Source: Thermoplasmatales archaeon
GTDB lineage: Archaea > Thermoplasmatota > JASEFT01 > JAUWIS01
NCBI GenBank assembly: GCA_030019485.1
Contig: JASEEW010000025.1
Location: forward strand, 1-14,828
Direction of reading: 5' to 3'
Length of the DNA stretch: 14,828 bases
Shown here: positions 1 through 7,189 of the stretch, in pieces
Layout: each line of letters starts with the position of its first letter
Numbering within the stretch: the first letter of the stretch is position 1
Position numbers and translations under genes: made by a program
The notes under the pieces: generated by a model
The model's database searches: none
What the model was told of the DNA's origin: nothing
Seen by the model: the letters and a program-made list of their open reading frames with translations, nothing else

Positions 1-93
1 AATAATGGACAGTTTGCTTTGCCCATATAAATCAACCATGGGAAAGCGGGAGGCTAGTTAGCAAAACGCAAAAGTCCAGTTAGTTATAAGAGA

Positions 94-507
94 TTGTTGT
101 GTGCAAGAAAAATAGAGAAAAGGATAATAACCTCCCCTTTCATGGAAACCTCTCCTACACTCTTTAATGTTTACTCATTTGAGGATTTACTAAGTAGAAA
201 AATTGTTACATTATTCAACAGGCTTGAGGGGAAGGATATTTATGATGTTTTCCATGCCCTTGATCTTAAAATTGATTTTTCATCACTTCATAACGCTATA
301 AAGATTTTACTTCATTTTTACCGTAGTCAACATAATGTAGAAACCTTTTTAGGAGAATTGAAGACAAAACTGGAGGATGCTAAAAAAAGATATGTTTACA
401 TAGGTAATGCCACAAACCATTTTATACCTAGGGGTTTAAGGCCGGAATGGGGAATATTCATAGATTCATTAATCCTAAAAATCGTGGAACTCAAATCAAA
501 GCTATAA
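94..507 (+). pseudogene. AbiEii/AbiGii-type nucleotidyltransferase toxin, C-terminal remnant
   Basis: The protein carries the conserved second half of AbiEii-family toxins: VYSFEDLLSRK (residues 26-36) followed by GKDIYDVFHAL (46-56), then a helical C-terminus. Intact family members are about 220-300 residues and begin with a nucleotidyltransferase domain bearing a GGTD/S-type motif; that domain is missing. The frame is open only back to a TAG at 55-57, and the first usable start is a TTG at 94, so this looks like a 5'-truncated gene rather than a complete toxin. No AbiEi-like antitoxin is visible, though it could lie left of the window. If functional, the family transfers nucleotides to RNA in phage-defence or toxin-antitoxin pairs. 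The family call is fairly secure; the pseudogene call is an inference from length. Confidence 0.6.
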
Positions 508-531
508 CAAAACTTGGTTGTGAAATAAAAT

Positions 532-969
532 TTACAGTGTCTCTATCTCCTCCAGCCTTCCTTCCCTTAATATCTCCATAATCTCTTCTGCGCTTTTCCT
601 CAACTCATCACTGATTTTCTCTGAATCCCTGATGTTTTTTGGCTGAATGCCTATGAAAATAATTTTCTCAGCAGAATCTTTTAGATAATTTATCAGAAAC
701 GATAACGGCATGTTATGTGTACTGATACCTATGCTCCCAATTTTTTCCTCTGAAACAACCCTGAACCCCCCCTCGTTCACGCCCATGTCTGCTGCATCCA
801 CAATCACAAGAGTTTCTGGTTTATTTTTCCTGATAATTGATGTGAAGTTTTCAGGAGCAGTGCCGCAGTCAAGGCTGAGCCAGTTTTTTTCCTTAAAATT
901 TTTTGCAATGTAACATCCTATACCATCATCACCTCTTAGTATGTTGCCTACACCCATAAGGATGTTCAT
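532..969 (-). CDS. hycI: [NiFe]-hydrogenase maturation protease, HycI-like (peptidase M52)
   Basis: This 145-residue protein fits the M52 family, which cleaves the C-terminal extension of the [NiFe]-hydrogenase large subunit once nickel is inserted. The N-terminus has the GVGNxLxGDDGxG signature. Asp15, Asp58 (in IVDAADMG) and His85 (in THNMP) align with the nickel-sensing Asp16, Asp62 and His90 of E. coli HycI. The blocks TAPEN and IFIGIQP make it closer to HycI than to HyaD/HybD, suggesting a group 4 (Ech/Mbh/Hyc-like) hydrogenase substrate. A strong AAGGAGGAAT ribosome-binding site precedes the ATG. It is last in the nfnA-nfnB-acd-hycI operon, 52 bases after acd. No hydrogenase structural gene lies in the window, so the partner must be elsewhere. 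Confidence 0.9.
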   Translation of the reverse strand: MNILMGVGNILRGDDGIGCYIAKNFKEKNWLSLDCGTAPENFTSIIRKNKPETLVIVDAADMGVNEGGFRVVSEEKIGSIGISTHNMPLSFLINYLKDSAEKIIFIGIQPKNIRDSEKISDELRKSAEEIMEILREGRLEEIETL

Positions 970-1021
970 TATTCCTCCTTATTGTTTTGTGCCATCAAAA
1001 ATCTTTCTACATCTTTGGTGT

Positions 1022-2233
1022 TTATCTGTAAGCAACATAATCCTTTCCTAGGAGTTCCCTTGATACTATAATCTTCATAATCTCCAAAGCGCCTTCAGCC
1101 CAATAATAGCTCCTAACACCTTTGAGAGCCAGCTCTAACGGGCATTCAACTGTGTAGCCGTAAGCTCCAAACCACTGGATGGCATCATTGATTGCCTCAA
1201 ACGCAAATGCGGGTGCTAACAGTTTTGATTCAGCGCACAGTTTTGTTACCTCAAACCTGCTGACTGTTTTTTCTGTCTGCTCCTTTCCATACGCCCACAG
1301 TGCCTTATAACCTAAAAGTCTTAAAGCATCTAATTTTGCCCAGTGCTCTGATAATTTGAATTGAACACCTTCGAATCTACCGATTGGCTGTCCAAATGCT
1401 TTTCTTGATTTTATGTGTTTCATTGCATGTTCCAAAGCACTCATTGCAGCTCCACAGCACACTATAGATATTATTGCTCTGGCATAGTCAAAGCCTTCCA
1501 TTGTGATATGGAATCCTCTGTTTTCCTCACCTAACAGGCAGTCTTTGGGAATCTCAACATTCTCTAATGCAAATCCACCCGATGATATTCCCTTTCTTCC
1601 CCAGTCCTCAAGAATTGTAGGACTTATCCCTTTTGTGTTTTTTATGGGTATGTAGAACAAGCTCATGCCCCGTGTAGCCTTGGAGGTGTCGGTTTTGACC
1701 AGTGTCAAATATCCCCCGCCTTCAGGGAGTTGATTCATAACCTCATTTATCCCACTTATAAACATTTTCTCCCCATTGATTATGTATTTATCACCGGATT
1801 TTTCAGCAACCGTTTTCATGTTTGCCAGGTCAGAACCTGCATCCGGCTCAGTTGCTGCTATGCCCAAAAATGCTTTTCCCCTTGTTACCTTGGGGAGAAT
1901 GTCCCTTTTGGCTGCTTCTCTGCCGTATTTGTTGAGTATATATCCCCATGCTGCCTGCACAAGGAAAAATGTTGGAGCCGCACAGCTGATATCTGCCCTT
2001 GCAAGCTCTTCTGCCACAACCCCAACCGTTATTGGATCAGCTTCTATCCCACCATAATCAGTGGAAACAGTCATGCCCAGAAGACCAAGGTTGGCTAAAC
2101 CTTTGATGATATTATCAGGAATTTTTTTCTCATCATCAATTTTCCTCACTATTGGTACAATTTCTTTTTTACAGAACTCTCCAACTGTTTTCTGCATCAT
2201 TCTCTGCTCATCATTAAACTCAAAATCCACCAT
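1022..2233 (-). CDS. acyl-CoA dehydrogenase (FAD-dependent)
   Basis: The 403-residue protein has the full acyl-CoA dehydrogenase architecture: an N-terminal helical domain, a beta domain with TEPDAGSD (128-135) for FAD and substrate binding, and a C-terminal helical domain with SRKAFGQPI (276-284). Glu380 in the AEGALEI segment sits where the catalytic base is found in many family members. It oxidises an acyl-CoA at C2-C3 and normally passes electrons to electron-transfer flavoprotein, but no etfAB is present here. The acyl substrate cannot be read from the sequence; short-chain, cyclic and aromatic-pathway CoA esters are all possible. It has a good GGAGG site upstream and lies 51 bases after nfnB, so it is probably co-transcribed with the Nfn-like transhydrogenase, hinting at coupling of beta-oxidation to the NAD(P)H/ferredoxin pools. 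Confidence 0.93.
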   Translation of the reverse strand: MVDFEFNDEQRMMQKTVGEFCKKEIVPIVRKIDDEKKIPDNIIKGLANLGLLGMTVSTDYGGIEADPITVGVVAEELARADISCAAPTFFLVQAAWGYILNKYGREAAKRDILPKVTRGKAFLGIAATEPDAGSDLANMKTVAEKSGDKYIINGEKMFISGINEVMNQLPEGGGYLTLVKTDTSKATRGMSLFYIPIKNTKGISPTILEDWGRKGISSGGFALENVEIPKDCLLGEENRGFHITMEGFDYARAIISIVCCGAAMSALEHAMKHIKSRKAFGQPIGRFEGVQFKLSEHWAKLDALRLLGYKALWAYGKEQTEKTVSRFEVTKLCAESKLLAPAFAFEAINDAIQWFGAYGYTVECPLELALKGVRSYYWAEGALEIMKIIVSRELLGKDYVAYR

Positions 2234-2284
2234 GTTTTTTCATCCTCCTTTCCAGTCTATTAAATGCTACATAACTTTTTCCTA

Positions 2285-3664
2285 TCATTTTTTCTCCATA
2301 ACATATTTGTCTATCGTGGTTGCCGCCTTTTTACCCATGCCCATTGCTGATATTACTGTTGCAGCACCGGTTGCAATATCGCCACCTGCAAAAACGCCTT
2401 TTATTGATGTTCTGCCATCTTCATCTGCAATGATGTTGCCGTGTTTACCTACTTCAAGTCCTTTCATTGTTTTTGGCACAAGAGGGTTTGGGTTCTGACC
2501 TATTGCCACTATAACAGTATCAACATCCACAGTAAATTCTGAGCCTTTAACAGGAACAGGTCTTCTCCTCCCGCTTTCATCAGGCTCACCAAGTTTCATT
2601 TGAATGCACTCCATCTTTTTCACAAATCCATACTCATCACCAAAAATTTTTACTGGGTTTGTGAGAAGCATGAACCTGACCCCCTCCTCCTTTGCATGCT
2701 CAACTTCTTCCTTTCTTGCAGGCATCTCCTTCTCAGACCTCCTGTAAACAATAAGTGATTCCTCAGCGCCAAGGCGCAGTGCTGTTCTTGCCGAGTCCAT
2801 TGCAACATTACCTGCCCCTACAACAGCAACCCTTTTACCAACCCTTACAGGGGTGTCATATTCAGGGAACCTGTATGCTTTCATGAGATTCACCCTTGTT
2901 AGAAACTCGTTTGCTGAATAAACACCGTTCAGGTTTTCGCCAGGGATGTGCATGAACATTGGTAACCCTGCACCTGTTCCAATAAAAACTGCATCAAAAT
3001 CTTGAAGCAGTTCATCCACACCGATGCTTTTTCCCACAACCATGTCGGTACGGATTTCAACACCGAGCTGCTGGATATAATTTATTTCTGTTTCCACTAT
3101 CGCTTTAGGCATTCTGAACTCTGGTATGCCGTACATCAACACGCCGCCTGTTTTATGCAGTGATTCAAAGATTGTTACACTATATCCAAGTTTTGCAAGG
3201 TCTGCCGCGCATGTTAACCCTGCTGGTCCTGAGCCAATAACCGCTATTTTTTTTCCAGTAGGGACAACTTTCTGAGGAGTTTTCATGCCCTTTTTTCTCT
3301 CCCAGTCTGCAACAAAACGCTCAAGTCTTCCAATTGCCACAGGCTCATCCTTTTTTCCTAAAACACATAACTCCTCACACTGGGTTTCCTGAGGACATAC
3401 CCTTCCACAAATTGCAGGTAAAGAGTTTTTTTCTTTTATTTTACTGATTGCTTCATCAAATTTTCTTTCTTTAATAAAAGAAATGAAACCTGGTATGTCT
3501 ATTTCTACAGGGCAGCCTTTAACACAGCTTGGTTTTTTGCATGCCAGACACCTGCCTGCCTCCTTAACAGCGTCTTCTTCATCATAGCCAAGTGCCACCT
3601 CGTTAAAGTTTTTTATTCTTTCAAACGGTTCCTGCTCAGGCATGGGTGTTTTCTTTTTCTCCAT
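2285..3664 (-). CDS. nfnB: NfnB/GltD-like flavoprotein, large subunit of NADH-dependent ferredoxin:NADP+ oxidoreductase (or sulfide dehydrogenase SudA)
   Basis: The 459-residue protein begins with a two-[4Fe-4S] module: C39, C42, C47, C51 and C86, C90, C96, C100. A GSGPAG FAD motif follows near 144-149, and an NADPH-binding VVGAGNVAMD near 281-290. The C-terminal AGGDIATGAATV segment closes the FAD site. This is the glutamate synthase small-subunit fold used by NfnB and SudA. Together with the adjacent small subunit it should form an Nfn complex, which oxidises NADPH to reduce ferredoxin and NAD+ by electron bifurcation, or runs in reverse. The start is fixed by GGGGAG upstream of 3664; the ORF overlaps the end of nfnA by 29 bases, implying translational coupling. 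Sulfide dehydrogenase and glutamate synthase roles are alternatives, but no glutamate synthase large subunit is here. Confidence 0.9.
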   Translation of the reverse strand: MEKKKTPMPEQEPFERIKNFNEVALGYDEEDAVKEAGRCLACKKPSCVKGCPVEIDIPGFISFIKERKFDEAISKIKEKNSLPAICGRVCPQETQCEELCVLGKKDEPVAIGRLERFVADWERKKGMKTPQKVVPTGKKIAVIGSGPAGLTCAADLAKLGYSVTIFESLHKTGGVLMYGIPEFRMPKAIVETEINYIQQLGVEIRTDMVVGKSIGVDELLQDFDAVFIGTGAGLPMFMHIPGENLNGVYSANEFLTRVNLMKAYRFPEYDTPVRVGKRVAVVGAGNVAMDSARTALRLGAEESLIVYRRSEKEMPARKEEVEHAKEEGVRFMLLTNPVKIFGDEYGFVKKMECIQMKLGEPDESGRRRPVPVKGSEFTVDVDTVIVAIGQNPNPLVPKTMKGLEVGKHGNIIADEDGRTSIKGVFAGGDIATGAATVISAMGMGKKAATTIDKYVMEKK

Positions 3665-4490
3665 AATTTATGCTCCCCTTAAAACGCTTCAACGCCTTTT
3701 TTTCCTCATCCAGATACATTTTTTGCCTGGACATAAGTAAATCAAAATCAACCAGGTGCGCATCAAACTCAGGACCGTCAACGCAGGCAAATCGCGTTTC
3801 CTCTCCTATTTTGCATCTGCATGCACCGCACATCCCTGTACCATCAACCATTATGGAGTTTAGACTTACAATCGTTTTCACTTTGTAGGGCAGGGTTGTT
3901 TTTGCGACAAACTTCATCATAGCAGGAGGACCTATTGCTACAACCCTTTCAATTTTTTCTGAATCTAAAATTTCCTTCAAAGGTACTGTAACAACTGCTT
4001 TCCTCCCATAACTCCCATCATCTGTTGTAACAATGAGCTCATCACTAACGTTTCTCATTTTTTCCTCCCAGAAAAGAAGGTTTTTGCTCCTTGCACCAAT
4101 GATGGATGTTATTTTGTTTCCTTTTTCTTTCAAAGCCCTTGCAATTGGATAAATTGGTGCGATGCCAACTCCGCCGCCAACACATATTACTTTTCCAAAT
4201 TTTTCAATTTCTGATGGGTTCCCAAGGGGCCCTATGAAATCTAGTAAGGAATCACCAATCTTCATTTCACCGAGTTGAAACGTTGTTTTTCCCACCTCCT
4301 GCACAACAATGGTAATTACCCCTCTGTTTCTGTCAAAGTCTGCTACTGTCAGAGGGATTCTTTCCCCTGTTTCATCCAATCTTAAAATCACAAACTGCCC
4401 AGGAAGACATTTTTCCGCAATCAACTTTGCTTCTATATCAAAAAGTTTTGTGTTTTCAGCAAGGTTTTCTTTTCTGATTATTTTAGACAT
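3636..4490 (-). CDS. nfnA: NfnA/SudB-like FAD/NAD-binding iron-sulfur subunit
   Basis: This 284-residue protein belongs to the dihydroorotate dehydrogenase electron-transfer/NfnA family. It shows the flavin-binding RIPLTVAD (44-51), the NAD-binding GGGVGIAP (105-112) and a C-terminal [2Fe-2S] cluster site at C221, C224, C226 and C236. Family members are about 270-290 residues, which matches the start chosen at 4490; the frame stays open to 4724, but that extension would overlap the divergent gene and has no family similarity. It pairs with NfnB directly downstream. The TATA element at 4512-4525 lies about 27 bases upstream of the ATG, so the operon message is probably leaderless. NfnA carries the NAD(H) half-reaction of the complex. 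Confidence 0.9.
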   Translation of the reverse strand: MSKIIRKENLAENTKLFDIEAKLIAEKCLPGQFVILRLDETGERIPLTVADFDRNRGVITIVVQEVGKTTFQLGEMKIGDSLLDFIGPLGNPSEIEKFGKVICVGGGVGIAPIYPIARALKEKGNKITSIIGARSKNLLFWEEKMRNVSDELIVTTDDGSYGRKAVVTVPLKEILDSEKIERVVAIGPPAMMKFVAKTTLPYKVKTIVSLNSIMVDGTGMCGACRCKIGEETRFACVDGPEFDAHLVDFDLLMSRQKMYLDEEKKALKRFKGSINYGEKENTHA

Positions 4491-4511
4491 ATTTTTCTGT
4501 ATGGTTTTGTG

Positions 4512-4525
4512 AAATATTAAATATT
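4512..4525. promoter_or_regulatory. shared, near-palindromic TATA element of two divergent genes
   Basis: The stretch AAATATTAAATATT reads almost the same on both strands (one mismatch at the centre of the 13-base core). Its centre is about 27 bases from the ATG at 4546 on the plus strand and about 28 bases from the ATG at 4490 on the minus strand. Archaeal transcription starts about 25-27 bases from the TATA centre, so each message would begin at or within a few bases of its start codon. Neither start has a clear Shine-Dalgarno sequence. This is inference from spacing. Confidence 0.55.
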
Positions 4526-4545
4526 GCCACAGCCATGCATGAAAT

Positions 4546-5358
4546 ATGCTGCGTTTTGGCCCTGCAGGCATACCAGTTTCCTCACCGAAAAGGGACACAG
4601 TTTCTGGTATAAAAAAAGTTGCAGAACTCGGGTTAAACGCCATGGAGGTTGAGTTTGTCAGAGGCGTACGAATGAGTGAGGGGGCTGCTGAAGAGGCTGG
4701 AAAAATCGCAAAGGAAATAAACATTCTGCTTAGCGCACATGCCCCTTACTTCATAAATCTTGCATCTGAGGATGAGAAAAAAAGAGAGAAAAGCATAACC
4801 TTTATTACAGATACTGCAAAAATTGCAAATGCCCTTGGCGCAAAGATTGTTGTTTTCCATCCAGGGTATTACTACAAAAAAGATAAAAACAAAACATTTT
4901 CTTTAATGGTTGAAAATATAAAAAAGGCAAAAAAAATTGTTGAGGAAAACAAATGGAATGTGGTACTTGCGCCTGAGACAATGGGCAGGCAGGCAACATT
5001 CGGAAGTCTTGATGAAATAATTTCACTTTGTGAGGAAGCAGATGTTGCTCCAACAATTGATTTTGCGCACATCCATGCAAGGGGAAACGGCTGTTTAAAA
5101 ACAAAAGATGATTTTGGGAAAATACTTGACAGAGTAGAAAAACTAGGATTAAAAAGTCTTCATATGCATTTCACAGGCGTTGAATACAAAAATGGGAATG
5201 AAAAAAAACATCTGATTCTTGAAGATGGGGATTTAGATTTCTCATTGCTTGCGAAAGAACTTGCTGAGCGAAAAATAAATGGAACGCTCATCAATGAGTC
5301 ACCAAACCTTGAGGCTGATGCACTGCACATGAAAAAGGTTTATGAAAGGATGAAATAA
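4546..5358 (+). CDS. endonuclease IV-like TIM-barrel protein (AP endonuclease family 2)
   Basis: The 270-residue protein has the xylose isomerase-like/endonuclease IV metal-site pattern: His65 (SAHAPY), His105 (FHPG), Glu144 (APETMG), Asp172 and His175 (IDFAHIH), His208 (HMHF), His222 and Glu251 (NESP). In E. coli Nfo the equivalent residues bind three zinc ions and cleave DNA 5' of abasic sites. The segment where Nfo has Asp-Arg-His reads EKKH here, so one ligand differs; archaeal relatives often have this shorter form, from memory. Repair of abasic DNA is the likeliest role, but a sugar isomerase-type activity cannot be excluded. It is a single gene divergent from nfnA and ends convergently with the thioredoxin gene. 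The start at 4546 fits a leaderless message. Confidence 0.85.
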   Translation: MLRFGPAGIPVSSPKRDTVSGIKKVAELGLNAMEVEFVRGVRMSEGAAEEAGKIAKEINILLSAHAPYFINLASEDEKKREKSITFITDTAKIANALGAKIVVFHPGYYYKKDKNKTFSLMVENIKKAKKIVEENKWNVVLAPETMGRQATFGSLDEIISLCEEADVAPTIDFAHIHARGNGCLKTKDDFGKILDRVEKLGLKSLHMHFTGVEYKNGNEKKHLILEDGDLDFSLLAKELAERKINGTLINESPNLEADALHMKKVYERMK

Positions 5359-5380
5359 ACTTTTTAAATATATTTTTCCA
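5359..5380 (+). terminator. T-rich terminator of the endonuclease IV-like gene
   Basis: Directly after the TAA there are two T5 runs in an A/T context without a stable hairpin, the usual look of archaeal intrinsic termination. It overlaps the 3' end of the convergent thioredoxin gene. Confidence 0.4.
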
Positions 5381-5678
5381 GTTTTTCTCTCAACCGTTCT
5401 TTTGATACTGCGCCAACAACTGTTTCCACTATTGTCTTGTTCTTGAATATCAGGAGTGTTGGTATGCTCATTATGCCGTATTTTACTGGTATCGTTCTGT
5501 TTTCATCCACATTCAGTTTTCCAAAAACGATTTTTCCTTTGTATTCCTCTGATAGCGCATCAATCACAGGGCTCATCATCCTGCAGGGCCCACACCAGTC
5601 AGCATAGCAGTCAACAACAACTACATGATTGATGCCTGTAAACGACTCAAACAATTCATCAGTTATTTTCTCCACCAT
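5364..5678 (-). CDS. trxA: thioredoxin
   Basis: A 104-residue thioredoxin fold with the redox motif WCGPC (28-32), the buried Asp in VVVDCYADWCG, the cis-proline motif IPT (Pro73) and the closing VGA segment (88-90). It is a cytosolic dithiol-disulfide oxidoreductase; its electron donor is not visible here. The frame stays open for 23 more codons upstream, but those overlap the YjbQ gene. The start at 5678 sits one base after the YjbQ stop, with GGTGAG as ribosome-binding site, and gives the normal thioredoxin length. It is the last gene of a three-gene minus-strand operon. Confidence 0.95.
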   Translation of the reverse strand: MVEKITDELFESFTGINHVVVVDCYADWCGPCRMMSPVIDALSEEYKGKIVFGKLNVDENRTIPVKYGIMSIPTLLIFKNKTIVETVVGAVSKERLREKLEKYI

Positions 5679-5679
5679 T

Positions 5680-6096
5680 TTACTCACCAATAATCTGAAC
5701 AATGATTTCCCTTTTCCTTTTTCTGACGTCAAGCTCCACAAAAACAATCTGCTGCCATGTACCCAATGTTAAATTTCCATTTTTTATTGGCACAGTGAGA
5801 CCAGGGCCTATTACAGATGCCCTTACATGCGAGTGTCCGTTTCCATCATGCCAGGTTTCATGATGCCTGTACTCAATATTTTTTGGGAAAAGTCTTTCCA
5901 GCGCCTCTGGTAAATCCTGCAGAAGACCAGGCTCATATTCTATTGTTGTGATTGCGCCTGTTGAACCAGGAACAAAAACACATCCTATACCATTTTTTAT
6001 TCCTGACTTTTTAACTATTCTGGCAACATTATCTGTAACATTTACTATCTCAATCTCCCCTTTCGTGTTGAAGGAAATTGTTTCAGAGTAATTCAT
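5680..6096 (-). CDS. YjbQ/UPF0047 family protein (annotated in some members as secondary thiamine-phosphate synthase)
   Basis: The 138-residue protein matches the small YjbQ family over its whole length. The conserved block ETWHDGNGHSH (80-90) with His83, His88 and His90 forms the putative metal or substrate site, followed by VRASVIGP, TVPI and GTWQQIVFVE. Family members trimerise. A weak thiamine-phosphate synthase activity has been reported for the E. coli protein, but the physiological role is uncertain, and nothing nearby supports thiamine synthesis. The start at 6096 has GGAAGGATGATG upstream, and the gene lies six bases after the coiled-coil gene, so the two are co-translated with thioredoxin following. 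Family assignment is firm; function is not. Confidence 0.92.
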   Translation of the reverse strand: MNYSETISFNTKGEIEIVNVTDNVARIVKKSGIKNGIGCVFVPGSTGAITTIEYEPGLLQDLPEALERLFPKNIEYRHHETWHDGNGHSHVRASVIGPGLTVPIKNGNLTLGTWQQIVFVELDVRKRKREIIVQIIGE

Positions 6097-6102
6097 TTAT
6101 CA

Positions 6103-6453
6103 TCATCCTTCCTTTTTCTTCTCTTTCTCATTCAATTTCTCTTTTTTCTCCTTTTCTTTTTTCTGCTTTAATTCCTTTTTCCTCTTTTTCTCATCCTCCA
6201 GTTTCTCCTCTTTTTTCCTTTCTTCCTCCTTCATTTTTTTCTCGTATCCCAGTCTTATTCTCTCCAAACGTCTGATTTTTCCCCTTAGCCCATCTGCCTT
6301 TGCAGAATATTTTCTTTTCAGCCTTTCCCTTTCCGCTTTCGTAATTTTATGCAGGTCACATTTTTTGTTTATTTCCTCTATTTTTTTCTCAATTTTCTCG
6401 ATACCCTTCTGTGTTTTTTCAATCCTTTTTGTGATTTTTTCAATTTTTCCCAT
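6103..6453 (-). CDS. Lys/Glu-rich coiled-coil protein of unknown function
   Basis: I do not recognise this protein. From the ATG at 6453 it is 116 residues, almost entirely charged. There are repeated K-I-E-K heptads over about 1-35, a short segment with one Cys, one His and RERLKRKYSAKADGLRGKIRRLER around 40-70, and a C-terminal third made almost only of Lys and Glu. It should be a cytosolic extended coiled coil, perhaps RNA-, ribosome- or DNA-associated because of its charge. The frame continues upstream to 6546, but that part translates the hairpin array and is unlikely to be coding. The stop lies six bases from the YjbQ start, so it is the first gene of the YjbQ-thioredoxin operon. Composition alone could give spurious coding potential, but the tight spacing supports a real gene. 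Confidence 0.6.
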   Translation of the reverse strand: MGKIEKITKRIEKTQKGIEKIEKKIEEINKKCDLHKITKAERERLKRKYSAKADGLRGKIRRLERIRLGYEKKMKEEERKKEEKLEDEKKRKKELKQKKEKEKKEKLNEKEKKKEG

Positions 6454-6492
6454 AACCCATGTATTAATTTCTTTCCATAAAAAACCTTTTGT

Positions 6493-6690
6493 GAGTAGAT
6501 AGGGATCAGTAGTTGCTACGGAATTTGCTCCGCAAATTCCTAACATTTTAGGAATTCACAGAGTGAATTCCGTAAAATCTTAGGAATTTTCCAAAAATTC
6601 CGTAAGATTTTAGGAAAAGCCACTTGGCTTTTCCGTAAAATAGGGGCTGGGGAACCGTCCCTGATTCCTGACCCCTGGCTACTAACTACT
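6493..6690. repeat. intergenic element: imperfect inverted flanks enclosing four hairpins
   Basis: The outer arms are AGGGATCAG (6501-6509) and CTGATTCCT (6661-6669), which pair with one G-T, together with GTAG near 6495 and CTAC near 6679. Between them lie four consecutive hairpins (6520-6641, listed separately). The right arm belongs to the same CCCCTGA...TACTAACT sequence family seen at 10265-10370 and reaches into the last codons and stop of the PRC-barrel gene. No protein is encoded. It may be a non-autonomous palindromic element or a structured processing/termination region between two operons. Confidence 0.6.
6520..6641. repeat. tandem array of four perfect hairpins with conserved linkers
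   Basis: Hairpin 1: 6520-6528 pairs with 6532-6540 (loop TCC). Hairpin 2: 6551-6559 with 6563-6571 (loop AGA). Hairpin 3: 6583-6590 with 6594-6601 (loop CCA). Hairpin 4: 6613-6622 with 6625-6634 (loop CT). All stems begin GGAA and end TTCC. Hairpins 2-4 are extended by linker pairs: ATTTTA on the left with TAAAAT on the right, offset by one bulged G (6572, 6602, 6635). For hairpin 3 the extension is ten pairs, TAAAATCTTA (6573-6582) with TAAGATTTTA (6603-6612). The linker 6573-6578 is shared by two neighbouring stems. Confidence 0.8.
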
Positions 6691-7174
6691 TTGGCTCTTC
6701 TTTTACCCCTTCAACCTCTTCATACGTCTTTAATAAAACAATTTTATCGGCAACAGATTCTATTTCAGATGAACTCAGCCTCAGCCTCCTTTTTAATGTT
6801 CCATGATGAATCAGCACCTTCTCCATTCTCCAGTACTCGGGCTTGGTTACTACAACAGCATCATACATTTTCCCAATTTCTTTTTCATCAGATGAAAATA
6901 TTTTTTTCCTCATCAGGTCATTTACATTTATGTATCCAGTTGTTGGTTTAGATGCTGGTCGTGCTTCTCCTTCTATGACTACTCTTTTTTTGTTATCATC
7001 CACATTTTTGACCGCATCAAAGCTGTACCCTGCGGTTTTCTTAAAAAGACCTGGAGAAACAGCAACCTCTTTTATGTTCCAGTCCTTTATGTGGACGACC
7101 ACATCCTCAACTTTCCCTATTTTGTCACCTAATGGTGCCACAACCTCATATTTTTTCAGTTCCGAATACAGCAT
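6686..7174 (-). CDS. tandem PRC-barrel domain protein
   Basis: The 162-residue protein contains two PRC-barrel-like halves. The first covers about 1-70, with PLGDKIGKVEDVVVHI (15-30) and KEVAVSPG. The second covers about 82-150, with DEKEIGKMYDAVVV (96-109), MEKVLIHHG and a SSSEIESVADKIVLL ending. PRC-barrels act as small binding modules; in archaea some (CdpB of haloarchaea) are cell-division partners of SepF, others are linked to RNA maturation or membranes. There is no signal peptide or TM segment. The ATG at 7174 has GGAGGAATG upstream and follows the zinc-ribbon gene by 15 bases, the last gene of the six-gene cluster. The stop overlaps the repeat element. The domain call is good; the specific role is unknown. 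Confidence 0.8.
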   Translation of the reverse strand: MLYSELKKYEVVAPLGDKIGKVEDVVVHIKDWNIKEVAVSPGLFKKTAGYSFDAVKNVDDNKKRVVIEGEARPASKPTTGYINVNDLMRKKIFSSDEKEIGKMYDAVVVTKPEYWRMEKVLIHHGTLKRRLRLSSSEIESVADKIVLLKTYEEVEGVKEEPK

Positions 7175-7189
7175 TTTCTCATTCCTCCA

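Noticed and set aside
4491..4724. N-terminal extension of the NfnA reading frame
   Set aside because: It overlaps the divergent endonuclease IV-like gene, has no family similarity, and the promoter lies between 4512 and 4525.
6454..6546. Upstream part of the coiled-coil frame
   Set aside because: It translates the first hairpin of the repeat array; the ATG at 6453 begins the charged protein.
6520..6641. CRISPR array
   Set aside because: The repeated units are self-complementary with variable interiors and about 11-base linkers; there are no constant repeats, spacers or cas genes.
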